From contig JAADHY010000105.1 in the NCBI GenBank assembly GCA_013151585.1, forward strand, positions 1 to 25,669: a stretch of DNA of 25,669 nt. The letters run 5' to 3'. This document shows positions 15,035 through 23,369 of this stretch, piece by piece. The notes under the pieces were generated by a model that saw only the letters and a list, made by a program, of their open reading frames with translations, was not told the origin of the DNA and made no database searches. The position numbers and the translations under genes were made by a program. The DNA comes from Planctomycetota bacterium. GTDB taxonomy: Bacteria > Planctomycetota > Planctomycetia > Planctomycetales > Planctomycetaceae. Within the stretch, counting starts at the first letter, position 1. Every line of letters starts with the position of its first letter.

Positions 15035-18000
15035 GTGAGTGCTGGCGAAACCACCACATTCGACCCGGTCAACGAGTACACTTGCGTTAAGATCAGCTTG
15101 GCCAGTCCGCACGACATCCGCAGTTGGTCGTTCGGCGAGGTCAAGAAACCGGAAACGATCAACTACCGGACCTATCGGCCGGAACGGGATGGGCTGTTCT
15201 GCGAACGCATTTTCGGGCCGGAAAAGGACTGGGAATGCGCCTGCGGCAAGTACCGCGGCATGAAGTACAAAGGGATGGTCTGTGATCGCTGCGGCGTGAA
15301 GGTGACTCACAGCCGCGTGCGCCGCAAGCGGATGGGGCACATCGAGCTGGCCGCTCCCGTGGTGCATATCTGGTTCTTCAAATCGATGCCCAGTCGGCTC
15401 GGCGCACTGCTCAATATGAAAACCACCAGCCTGGAAAAGGTCATCTATTTCCAGGACTACGTCGTGGTGGACCCGGGCGACACGCCCTTGCGCAAGTGCC
15501 AGTTGCTGACGGAAGAGGAATACCAGCAGGCCCGGAGCAAGTACGGACCGGCGTCGTTTGAGGCCGACATGGGTGCCGAGGCCATTAAGAAGCTGCTCAT
15601 GGGACTGGACTTGGTCGAGCTTTCCCAGCAACTCCGCGAGGAGCTGGTCGAAACCGGCAGCCAGCAAAAACGCAAAGAGCTGATCAAGCGGTTGAAAATC
15701 ATCGAATCGCTGCGCGACAGCGAGAACCGTCCCGAGTGGATGGTGTTGGAAGTGATCCCGGTCATCCCGCCGGACCTGCGGCCGCTTGTTCTGCTTGACT
15801 CCGGCAACTTTGCCACGAGCGACCTGAACGATCTGTACCGCCGCATCATCAACCGGAACAACCGGTTGAAGAAGTTGGTCGACCTGAACGCGCCGGAAGT
15901 CATCATCCGCAACGAGAAACGGATGCTGCAGCAGTCGGTGGATGCGCTGTTCGACAACAACCGCTGCAAGCGTCCGGTGCTCGGGTCTTCCAACCGGCCG
16001 CTGAAGTCGCTGACCGACATGATCAAAGGAAAGCAGGGCCGGTTCCGCGAGAACCTGCTCGGTAAACGTGTCGACTATTCGGCTCGAAGCGTGATTGTCG
16101 TCGGACCGGAGCTGCAACTGCACCAGTGCGGCTTACCCAAAAAAATCGCTCTGGAGCTGTACCAGCCCTTCGTGATTCGGCGGCTCAAAGAGCTGGGCCA
16201 CGCCGACACGATCAAGAGCGCCAAGCGGATGCTCGAGCGGAAGGACGAGCAGGTCTGGGACATCCTGGATGAAGTGATCACGGGGCACCCCGTGCTGTTG
16301 AACCGAGCCCCGACACTGCACCGCATGGGCATCCAGGCTTTCGAACCGGTGCTGGTGGAAGGAAACGCCATCCGGATTCACCCGCTGGTGTGCAAAGGCT
16401 TCAACGCCGACTTCGATGGCGATCAGATGGCCGTCCACCTGCCCTTGTCGATTGAAGCGCAGGTGGAAGCCATCACGCTGATGATGTCGACGAACAACAT
16501 TTTCAGCCCGGCGAACGGTTCGCCCATCATCAGCCCCTCGCAAGACATGGTCATGGGGTGCTACTACTTGACGTTGGCCAAGCCCGGCCGACCGGGCGAG
16601 GGGATGGTGTTCGCATCGCCGCAAGAGGTGATCCTGGCCTTCGAGCAAGGCAGAGTGACGCGTCACGCCCGCGTCAAGGTGCGCATGCCGAAGGACAAAA
16701 GGGTCGTCGGCGAAGGGGCGGACCGACACAAGCCCGGTGGGCTGATCGAAACGACGGTGGGACGGGTTTTGTTCAACGACATCCTGCACCCGTCCATGCC
16801 CTACTACAACCTGCCGATGAAGGGCAAAGACCTGTCGCGGGTGATCTCCGACTGCTACCTGTTATTGGGACGGCGCGAGACGATCGCGCTGCTGGACCGC
16901 ATCAAAGAGCTCGGCTTCACCGAATCGACTCAAAGTGGTTTGTCCTTCGCCACCAGTGACCTGCGGACGGCGCCCGACAAAGACAAGATCATCGCGGCGG
17001 CCGAGGCCGAAGTGGTCAAGCAGCAGAAGTTGTACGAGCGCGGCGTCATCACCAACCAGGAGCGGTACAACGCCGTCCTGGACCAGTGGACTCACGCTCG
17101 TGAGTTGATCACGCAATCGATGATGCAGCAGTTGGAGCACGATGTGCGGGAAGACGATCCCGGCTACGTCAATCCAATCTTCCTGATGGCTCACTCCGGG
17201 GCCCGCGGCGGTGTTGAGCAGATTCGGCAGTTGGCCGGGATGCGCGGTCTGATGGCGAAGCCGTCTGGCGAGATCATCGAGACGCCGATTAAGGCCAACT
17301 TCCGCGAAGGCCTTTCGGTGCTCGAGTATTTCAGCTCGACCCACGGGGCCCGCAAGGGATTGGCCGACACGGCGCTCAAAACGGCCGACAGCGGCTATCT
17401 GACCCGAAAGCTGGCCGACATTTGCCAGAACCAAGTCATCACGATGCATGACTGCGGCACGACCAAGGGCATCACGCGGGGCGTGGTGTATCGCGGCGAG
17501 AAGGTCGAGGTGAGTCTGGCGGACGCCATTCGGGGTCGCGTCAGCCGCACCAACATCGTCAACCCCGTGACGGACGAAGTGATCGTGCGCGAGAATGAAC
17601 TGATCACCCACGAAATCGCGCAGAAAATCGAAGACATGGGGTTGGAGAAGATTCAGGTGCGTAGCCCGATGACGTGCGAGGCCCCGTTGGGCATCTGCCA
17701 GCTCTGCTACGGCATGGACCTGTCGACCGGGGATCTGGTCGAGCAGGGCTTGGCGGTGGGCATCATCGCGGCTCAGAGCATCGGTGAGCCGGGGACGCAG
17801 TTGACGATGCGGACTTTCCACATCGGCGGAGCCGCGGCTCGGGAAGTGGAAGAGCACGAGATTCGGGCTCGACGGCGAGGTCGAATTCGCTTCGCTCGCA
17901 TTCGCACGGTCCAGAACGCCGAAGGCAAGAACGTCGTGTTGGCGCGAAACGGCGAGATCATCTTGCTGGACCCGAAAGAACGCGAGCTGGATAGCTATCA

Positions 18001-19318
18001 GGTCCCGAACGGGGCCACGCTGCTGGTCAACGAAGACGACGAAGTCGAGGCGGGACAGGTCCTTTGCGAATGGGACCCGCACTCGGTTCCGATTCTCGCC
18101 GAGGTCGGCGGCAAGGTCCGATTCGAAGATTGTATCGAAGGTCAAACGATCCGGACCGAGCGCGAGCGGACCGGCAATGTGCGCCGAACCGTGATTGAGC
18201 ACAAAGGCGAACTGCACCCGCAGATCATCCTCGAAGACAGCACCGGCAAGATTCTCGACTTTTACTACCTGCCCGAAAAGGCCAACATCGATGTCGAGGA
18301 AGGGCAACAGATCGTCGCCGGCACCATTTTGGCCAAGACGCCCCGAGAAACCGGCGGGACGCAGGATATCACCGGCGGTCTGCCCCGTGTGACCGAGCTG
18401 TTCGAGGCTCGTAAGCCAAAAGACCCGGCTGTGATCGCGGAGATCGACGGCGAGGTGGTGCTTGCGCCGGAGAAAAAGCGGGGTAAGCGGATCATCATCA
18501 TTCGGGCCGACGACGGCACTGAGGTCGAGCATGCGATCCCGCCCGGCAAGCAGCTTTTGGTGCACGCCGGCGACCGGGTGAAGGCCGGCGACGCTCTGGT
18601 CCGGGGGCCGCTGGTGCCGCACGACATTTTGCGCGTCAGCGGCGTCGAGGCGTTACAGCAATACCTGCTGCACGAAATCCAAAGCGTCTACCGATCTCAG
18701 CGGGTCACCATTGATGACAAGCACATCGAGATCGTCATCGCCCAGATGCTGCGTAAAGTCCGCGTGACGAGCGTCGGCGATACCGACCTACTCCCCGGAC
18801 TGGTCATGGACAAGTTCGAGTTCCGGCGACGGAACGAAGAGCTCATGAAGTGCGTCAAGATCACCGATCCCGGCGACACGGAGTTCCAGAAAGGCGAGAT
18901 TGTGCCGTCTTCGGTGGTCGAGGAGGCCAACGCGGAAGTGGAGGCGGCGGGCGGCACACCCGCCAAGTTCACCAAACCGCGGCCGGCGACCGCAACGACG
19001 CAGCTTCTCGGGATCACGAAAGCGGCGGTCCAGAGCGAAAGCTTTATCTCGGCCGCCAGCTTCCAGGAGACGACCAAGGTGCTGACCGAGGCGGCTCTGG
19101 CCAGCAAGGTCGACCGGCTCCAGGGCCTGAAGGAGAATGTTATCCTCGGGCACCTCATCCCGGCGGGAACTGGTTTCCAGACTTACCAGCGGTCGGAAGT
19201 CCGAATCCATCCAGAGGCTCTGGAAGAGCTGCGGGCCGAGCAGCAGCGAATCAAGAGTGAACGGATGCGGATTCTAAGCGAAGCCGAGAATCCGGAGCCG
19301 CCGCGCGGCTCGGCCTGA
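15035..19318 (+). CDS. rpoC: DNA-directed RNA polymerase beta' subunit
   Basis: 1427 residues, GTG start with AAGGAG 7 nt upstream. The N-terminal zinc site uses C68, C70, C83 and C86. The catalytic magnesium loop NADFDGD lies at 457-463. The trigger-loop and bridge-helix area includes GARGGVEQIRQLAGMRGLMA. A second zinc site is formed by CGTTKG and CEAPLGICQLCYG. From about 943 to 1135 there is a segment like the SI3 insertion of E. coli (IRARRRGRIRF to GDALVRGPL), so the protein is of the long type shared by proteobacteria and some related phyla. The conserved end AASFQETTKVLTEAAL and GLKENVILGHLIPAGTG is present. Confidence 0.98.
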   Translation: MSAGETTTFDPVNEYTCVKISLASPHDIRSWSFGEVKKPETINYRTYRPERDGLFCERIFGPEKDWECACGKYRGMKYKGMVCDRCGVKVTHSRVRRKRMGHIELAAPVVHIWFFKSMPSRLGALLNMKTTSLEKVIYFQDYVVVDPGDTPLRKCQLLTEEEYQQARSKYGPASFEADMGAEAIKKLLMGLDLVELSQQLREELVETGSQQKRKELIKRLKIIESLRDSENRPEWMVLEVIPVIPPDLRPLVLLDSGNFATSDLNDLYRRIINRNNRLKKLVDLNAPEVIIRNEKRMLQQSVDALFDNNRCKRPVLGSSNRPLKSLTDMIKGKQGRFRENLLGKRVDYSARSVIVVGPELQLHQCGLPKKIALELYQPFVIRRLKELGHADTIKSAKRMLERKDEQVWDILDEVITGHPVLLNRAPTLHRMGIQAFEPVLVEGNAIRIHPLVCKGFNADFDGDQMAVHLPLSIEAQVEAITLMMSTNNIFSPANGSPIISPSQDMVMGCYYLTLAKPGRPGEGMVFASPQEVILAFEQGRVTRHARVKVRMPKDKRVVGEGADRHKPGGLIETTVGRVLFNDILHPSMPYYNLPMKGKDLSRVISDCYLLLGRRETIALLDRIKELGFTESTQSGLSFATSDLRTAPDKDKIIAAAEAEVVKQQKLYERGVITNQERYNAVLDQWTHARELITQSMMQQLEHDVREDDPGYVNPIFLMAHSGARGGVEQIRQLAGMRGLMAKPSGEIIETPIKANFREGLSVLEYFSSTHGARKGLADTALKTADSGYLTRKLADICQNQVITMHDCGTTKGITRGVVYRGEKVEVSLADAIRGRVSRTNIVNPVTDEVIVRENELITHEIAQKIEDMGLEKIQVRSPMTCEAPLGICQLCYGMDLSTGDLVEQGLAVGIIAAQSIGEPGTQLTMRTFHIGGAAAREVEEHEIRARRRGRIRFARIRTVQNAEGKNVVLARNGEIILLDPKERELDSYQVPNGATLLVNEDDEVEAGQVLCEWDPHSVPILAEVGGKVRFEDCIEGQTIRTERERTGNVRRTVIEHKGELHPQIILEDSTGKILDFYYLPEKANIDVEEGQQIVAGTILAKTPRETGGTQDITGGLPRVTELFEARKPKDPAVIAEIDGEVVLAPEKKRGKRIIIIRADDGTEVEHAIPPGKQLLVHAGDRVKAGDALVRGPLVPHDILRVSGVEALQQYLLHEIQSVYRSQRVTIDDKHIEIVIAQMLRKVRVTSVGDTDLLPGLVMDKFEFRRRNEELMKCVKITDPGDTEFQKGEIVPSSVVEEANAEVEAAGGTPAKFTKPRPATATTQLLGITKAAVQSESFISAASFQETTKVLTEAALASKVDRLQGLKENVILGHLIPAGTGFQTYQRSEVRIHPEALEELRAEQQRIKSERMRILSEAENPEPPRGSA

Positions 19319-19332
19319 GCTGCGGCCGCAGC
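19319..19332 (+). other. perfect palindrome after rpoC
   Basis: GCTGCGGCCGCAGC starts directly after the rpoC stop codon and is a perfect 14-nt palindrome. It can fold into a 5-6 bp hairpin. No T-run follows closely, so a role as terminator is uncertain; it may protect the 3' end of the rpoBC message. Confidence 0.3.
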
Positions 19333-19407
19333 GATCAAGAACGACCGGGTGAATGGGGTGGGGCCGTTTTTCTGGACGTAATGTCTGGACTGGAAGCGGG
19401 CCGATCC

Positions 19408-19436
19408 TTGACCTGAGGCAGATTTGTGATTACGTT
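19408..19436 (+). promoter_or_regulatory. possible promoter of the rpsL-rpsG-fusA genes
   Basis: TTGACC (19408-19413) and TACGTT (19431-19436), spacing 17 nt, lie in the 247-nt rpoC-rpsL gap. The -35 matches five of six bases and the -10 only three, with a TG word nearby. It would give the str genes their own start in addition to read-through from rpoC. Confidence 0.35.
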
Positions 19437-19565
19437 GCCCCTTTTACAGCCGGCCGTTGTGGCAGAGCCGCTGGCGGGGCAACGGAAGCCGGGTGAGCGC
19501 GTCAGGACTCCCGGTGTTCTAATGGCCTCTATTCCTTTAGGCTAGTCAACGAAATACGATTTGCT

Positions 19566-19937
19566 ATGCCGACGATCAACCAACTTGTCCGAAAGCCGCG
19601 AAAGAAGCAGCGAGCCAAAAGTAAGACTCCGTTGCTGGAGGGCTGTCCGCAGAAGCGTGGCGTCTGCCTGCAGGTGAAAACCGTCACGCCGAAGAAGCCC
19701 AATTCGGCTCTGCGGAAAGTCGCTCGGGTTCGTCTTTCCAATGGCAAGGAAGTGACGGCGTACATCCCCGGCGAGGGGCACAACCTCCAGGAGCACTCGG
19801 TGGTTCTGGTACGAGGCGGTCGTGTCCGCGACCTGCCCGGTGTGCGTTATAAGATCATCCGCGGCGTCTTGGACACGCTGGGCGTGGCCGACCGCCGTCA
19901 GGCTCGTAGCCGGTACGGCGCAAAGCGGCCGAAGTAG
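19566..19937 (+). CDS. rpsL: 30S ribosomal protein S12 (uS12)
   Basis: 123 residues. It monitors codon-anticodon pairing in the decoding centre. It has CPQKRGVCLQVKTVTPKKPN and NSALRKVARVRL, with Lys43 and Lys44 in the loop where streptomycin resistance changes occur in other bacteria, and the second loop EGHNLQEHSVVLVRGGRVRD. All key residues are of the sensitive type. It is the first of three str-type genes, directly downstream of rpoC. Confidence 0.98.
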   Translation: MPTINQLVRKPRKKQRAKSKTPLLEGCPQKRGVCLQVKTVTPKKPNSALRKVARVRLSNGKEVTAYIPGEGHNLQEHSVVLVRGGRVRDLPGVRYKIIRGVLDTLGVADRRQARSRYGAKRPK

Positions 19938-20332
19938 TGTCTTTGTGCGTCGGAACCTGAGCACGACGCGGCCACCCGGGGCCGTCAGCCCCTTCAGGCT
20001 GATCGCCGTTGGCCTGGAAGGCCCGACATACTTGGTTGTGGCCGTCAGGCTCCATGAAGTTTGAACTGTCGTGGGCGACTGACGGTGAGATGGAGCGGTC
20101 GGCGGCATCACGAGTTGTGAGTTGAGGGCCCCACGGGCCGCCAAAGACCTTTGGGACGCCGGCAGGTTGGCGATCCTCCAGTGTCCGCGTAGCAGGTTCG
20201 ACCGGGCGCAACGACTGGGACAAATCAGTTGGGACCGGATTGAGGGCACTGCCGACAAAGACCGGGAACCGTCGGAAACCGAAGCAATAGTCCGCGAGGA
20301 AACACGATCCGAATCGGGAGGTACGAGCGTCC
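19938..20332. other. 395-nt rpsL-rpsG spacer
   Basis: No gene supported. In E. coli the much shorter gap holds the S7 repressor site. Here the spacer contains small inverted repeats (for example TCAGCC/GGCTGA near 19986-20003 and CCGAC/GTCGG near 20252-20275), but none resembles the S7 site convincingly. No clear promoter is visible. Confidence 0.4.
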
Positions 20333-20806
20333 ATGGCCAAGCGTTTTACGGCCAGTCAGGTTCAACTGAAGCCGGATCCACGGTTTCATTCCAAGTTGGC
20401 TTCGAAGTTCATCAATTGCTTGATGCGCGACGGGAAGAAGAGTGTGGCACAGCGCGTCTTTTACGACGCCATGGACCAGATTAAGAAACGGCTCCCCGAC
20501 GAGGACCCTTTGGAGGTGTTCACGACGGCGGTCGAGAACGTGAAACCCTCTATTGAGGTTCGTTCGCGACGGGTCGGAGGAGCGACTTATCAAGTGCCCA
20601 CTCCCGTCAACCCCAAGCGTCAACAGGCGCTGGCCATTCGGTGGATCATCCAAGCGGCTCGGAACAAGAAGGGACGTCCCATGTACCTGCGTTTGGCGGA
20701 CGAGCTGATCGCGGCCTATCGGCGGGAAGGGACGGCCATGACCACTCGCGAAAACGTCCATCGGATGGCCGAGGCCAACAAGGCGTTTGCCCACTTCGCT
20801 TGGTAG
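20333..20806 (+). CDS. rpsG: 30S ribosomal protein S7 (uS7)
   Basis: 157 residues. It nucleates assembly of the 30S head and lines the E site. Conserved segments are SKLASKFINCLMRDGKKSVA, PSIEVRSRRVGGATYQVPTP (the rRNA-binding beta hairpin), RQQALAIRWI, and the end ENVHRMAEANKAFAHFAW. The start reads MAKRFTASQ, slightly unlike the usual MPRR start. GGAGG is about 8 nt upstream of the ATG. Confidence 0.97.
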   Translation: MAKRFTASQVQLKPDPRFHSKLASKFINCLMRDGKKSVAQRVFYDAMDQIKKRLPDEDPLEVFTTAVENVKPSIEVRSRRVGGATYQVPTPVNPKRQQALAIRWIIQAARNKKGRPMYLRLADELIAAYRREGTAMTTRENVHRMAEANKAFAHFAW

Positions 20807-20827
20807 CAGCCGCCGGGTTCGCGGAGT

Positions 20828-20867
20828 GTCCCCGGGAGGTCCCCGAAATGATCCGAGTAGCGGGGAC
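20828..20867 (+). other. two competing arms for one hairpin in the rpsG-fusA spacer
   Basis: GTCCCCG occurs twice (20828-20834 and 20839-20845), and either copy can pair with CGGGGAC (20861-20867). Only one hairpin can form at a time. It lies in the 273-nt gap before fusA. The role is unknown and it may be chance in GC-rich DNA. Confidence 0.25.
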
Positions 20868-21079
20868 TCTGCTGCTGTCCTTGCGGATCGCGACGTGATG
20901 GCCGTGTCGGATGGAGAGAATGATCCTGGCGACCGGGACGGGTAAGGTCTCCCATTCGGCGATCATTGGTCGTTCGCTATCCGGCAACCGTTCGGGGGAA
21001 TCCTTCAACAGGTGACGGGTTCCTCTCGGCGGCGGATGTCTTGCGACTCTCGTGCGACTCCAACCATGGCCCGATTCCG

Positions 21080-23170
21080 ATGTCTGTACCGATTGAGACA
21101 ATTCGTAATATCGGGATCGTCGCGCATATCGATGCCGGCAAAACGACGACCACCGAACGCATTCTCTATTACACGGGTGCCTCCCACCGGATGGGCAACG
21201 TCGACGACGGCACCACCGTGACGGACTTTGATCCTGAGGAAGCGAAGCGCGGGATCACCATCTACTCGGCGGCCATCACGTGCCATTGGAAGGGCACGCG
21301 GATCAACATCATCGATACTCCTGGCCACGTTGATTTCACGGCTGAGGTCGAGCGAAGTCTGCGTGTGCTGGATGGAGCGGTCGTGATTTTCAGCGCCGTG
21401 GAAGGCGTTGAAGCACAAAGCGAAACCGTTTGGCGTCAAGCCGACCGCTACGGCGTGCCTCGTATCTGTTTCGTCAACAAGATGGACCGCGTTGGTGCGG
21501 ACTTCCAGCGGACCTTTCAGGACATCGAAGATCGCCTCCACGCGCACCCGATTGCCCTGCAGATTCCCATGGGGGCTGGCTCCCCTCCGGACCCCAATGC
21601 GTTCCGGGGCATCATTGATCTGATTTCGCAGCGAGCCCTATACTTCGATCGCGAATCGCTTGGCGCGAAGGTGGAGGAGCGCGAGATTCCGGAAGCTTGG
21701 CGCGACGAAGCTGCCCGGTGGCGCCAAAAGCTGCTGGAGACCGTTGCGCTACTCGACGACGATCTACTCAACGCGTACATGGAGACGGGAGACCTCGCTA
21801 GCGACGACGTCATCCGCCTTCTTCGCAAAGCTACCATCCAAGGCCTGCTGCAGCCAGTCTTGTGCGGAGCCGCACTGAACTATGTCGGCGTACAGCCGCT
21901 GCTGGATGCGATCACTCATTATCTGCCCAGCCCGCTCGATCGGCCGCCAATTCGTGGAATCCATCCCAACCCGAAAAAGCAAAAGCCGGAAGGCGAAATC
22001 CGCAAGCCGTTGCCGGATGAACCGTTCTGCGGCTTGGTTTTCAAAATCCAGGCCGAGCAGCACGCGGACCTGTGCTACGTCCGCGTCTACTCCGGTCGCT
22101 TGAAAAGTGGGACTCGGGTGCTCAACCCGCGGCTGGGCAAGAAAGAGTTGATTAGCCAGATTTGGCGTGTTCAGGCCGACTCGAAAGAACCGATCGAAAC
22201 GCGCCAGGTTGAAGCAGGAGATATCATCGGCGTGGTCGGCCCGAAGGAGTCGGTCACCGGTGACACGCTTTGCGACCCAAGCCGGCCGATTCTGCTGGAA
22301 AGCATCAAGTTTCCGGAAACGGTCATTTCGATGGCAATCGAACCGGAAACGAATGCCGAACGGAAGAAGCTGGCCGACGTCTTGAACCGGCTCGCTCGGC
22401 AGGACCCCACCTTCTCGGTGCAAATCAGTGAGGAGACGGGGCAGACGATTGTCAGCGGCATGGGCGAATTGCATTTGGAGGTGATTCGGGAACGGATTCA
22501 TCGAGATTTCGGCTTGAACGTCCGAGTCCACAAGCCGCGGGTCAGTTATCGGGAAACAGTGGCCGGTACTGCCGAAGCAAGGGGAGAGTTTCATCGCAAG
22601 GCCGGGGATTCGGTCCAGTTCGCGGCCGTGACCGTTCGGGTCGAGCCTTTCCAGGGAGAGAAGTCGGTCACGATTGAAAACGGTTTGAAGCCCGGCGAGC
22701 TCCCCCCGGAATTGGAAAAGGCGGCGCTGGAATCGATCCGGGAGCGGGCACAAGGCGGCGGAGCTTTGGGCTTTCCTCTGATGCATGTCCGATTCACGCT
22801 GGCAGGGGCGGAGTATCGGGAAGGCGAAACGACCGAGGTCGCCGTCCGGGCGGCCGCGGTCGAAGCCGTTGACAAGGCGTTGGCCGAGGCCGGCGTCAAA
22901 TTGTTGGAACCGATCATGCGGCTAGAGGTTGTCAGCCCGGAACAGTTCCTCGGCAACATCCAAGCCGACTTGAACACCCGCCGGGCCATGATCATCAGCC
23001 AGGAACGGCGCGGCCATTTGGCGGTGCTGGAAGCCGAGGTACCGCTGGCCGAAATGTTCGGCTATTCGACTCAGGTGCGCAGTCTGTCGCAGGGACGAGC
23101 TTCTTACAGCATGGAGCCGCTCAAGTACGACGCTGCTCCTCCGGAAGTGCTCGAAAGCATGTGGGGATGA
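21080..23170 (+). CDS. fusA: elongation factor G, mtEF-G2/spdEFG2-like
   Basis: 696 residues from the ATG at 21080 (MSVPIETIRNIGIVAHIDAG). The open frame reaches 20966 but the added 38 residues match no EF-G. G1 AHIDAGKT is at 15-22, switch I RGIT at 57-60, G3 DTPGH at 79-83 and G4 NKMD at 133-136. Domain IV lacks the canonical GGRGQYGHV loop and has EFHRKAGDSVQFAAVT (503-518) instead, close in pattern to human mitochondrial EF-G2 (DRTLGDKRHLVTV). NVDDGTTVTDF (40-50) and the short W-KG-RIN after switch I are also shared with that class. mtEF-G2 and the Borrelia EF-G2 act with RRF in ribosome recycling rather than translocation. So this gene, in the classical fusA place after rpsG, may encode the recycling factor, an inference. 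Confidence 0.93.
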   Translation: MSVPIETIRNIGIVAHIDAGKTTTTERILYYTGASHRMGNVDDGTTVTDFDPEEAKRGITIYSAAITCHWKGTRINIIDTPGHVDFTAEVERSLRVLDGAVVIFSAVEGVEAQSETVWRQADRYGVPRICFVNKMDRVGADFQRTFQDIEDRLHAHPIALQIPMGAGSPPDPNAFRGIIDLISQRALYFDRESLGAKVEEREIPEAWRDEAARWRQKLLETVALLDDDLLNAYMETGDLASDDVIRLLRKATIQGLLQPVLCGAALNYVGVQPLLDAITHYLPSPLDRPPIRGIHPNPKKQKPEGEIRKPLPDEPFCGLVFKIQAEQHADLCYVRVYSGRLKSGTRVLNPRLGKKELISQIWRVQADSKEPIETRQVEAGDIIGVVGPKESVTGDTLCDPSRPILLESIKFPETVISMAIEPETNAERKKLADVLNRLARQDPTFSVQISEETGQTIVSGMGELHLEVIRERIHRDFGLNVRVHKPRVSYRETVAGTAEARGEFHRKAGDSVQFAAVTVRVEPFQGEKSVTIENGLKPGELPPELEKAALESIRERAQGGGALGFPLMHVRFTLAGAEYREGETTEVAVRAAAVEAVDKALAEAGVKLLEPIMRLEVVSPEQFLGNIQADLNTRRAMIISQERRGHLAVLEAEVPLAEMFGYSTQVRSLSQGRASYSMEPLKYDAAPPEVLESMWG

Positions 23171-23321
23171 CCCCAGGCTGACTTCGGCCAAACAGCGCTC
23201 CTCAGCCCGAAAGCCCAGCTCGGATACGTGTCGATCTCCCATATCCCCCTCGGTGCGTCCGGGGATCTGTCCGCATTACGGCGGTTGCGCCTACTTCTTT
23301 GTTTCGCCCACTCGGTGTCTT

Positions 23322-23342
23322 CTGGCGTGCCAGCCGTTTTTT
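23322..23342 (+). terminator. weak intrinsic terminator after fusA
   Basis: CTGGCGTGCCAG (23322-23333) forms a short stem of 4-5 bp and is followed by CCG and T6 (23337-23342). It lies in the convergent gap between fusA and the minus-strand transporter, where a terminator is expected. The stem is short. Confidence 0.35.
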
Positions 23343-23369
23343 CGTGTCGATACCGAAGCGACCCGGGGC

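Noticed and set aside
20966..21079. 38-residue N-terminal extension of EF-G
   Set aside because: The EF-G family starts a few residues before RNIGIVAHIDAGKT, which fits the ATG at 21080.
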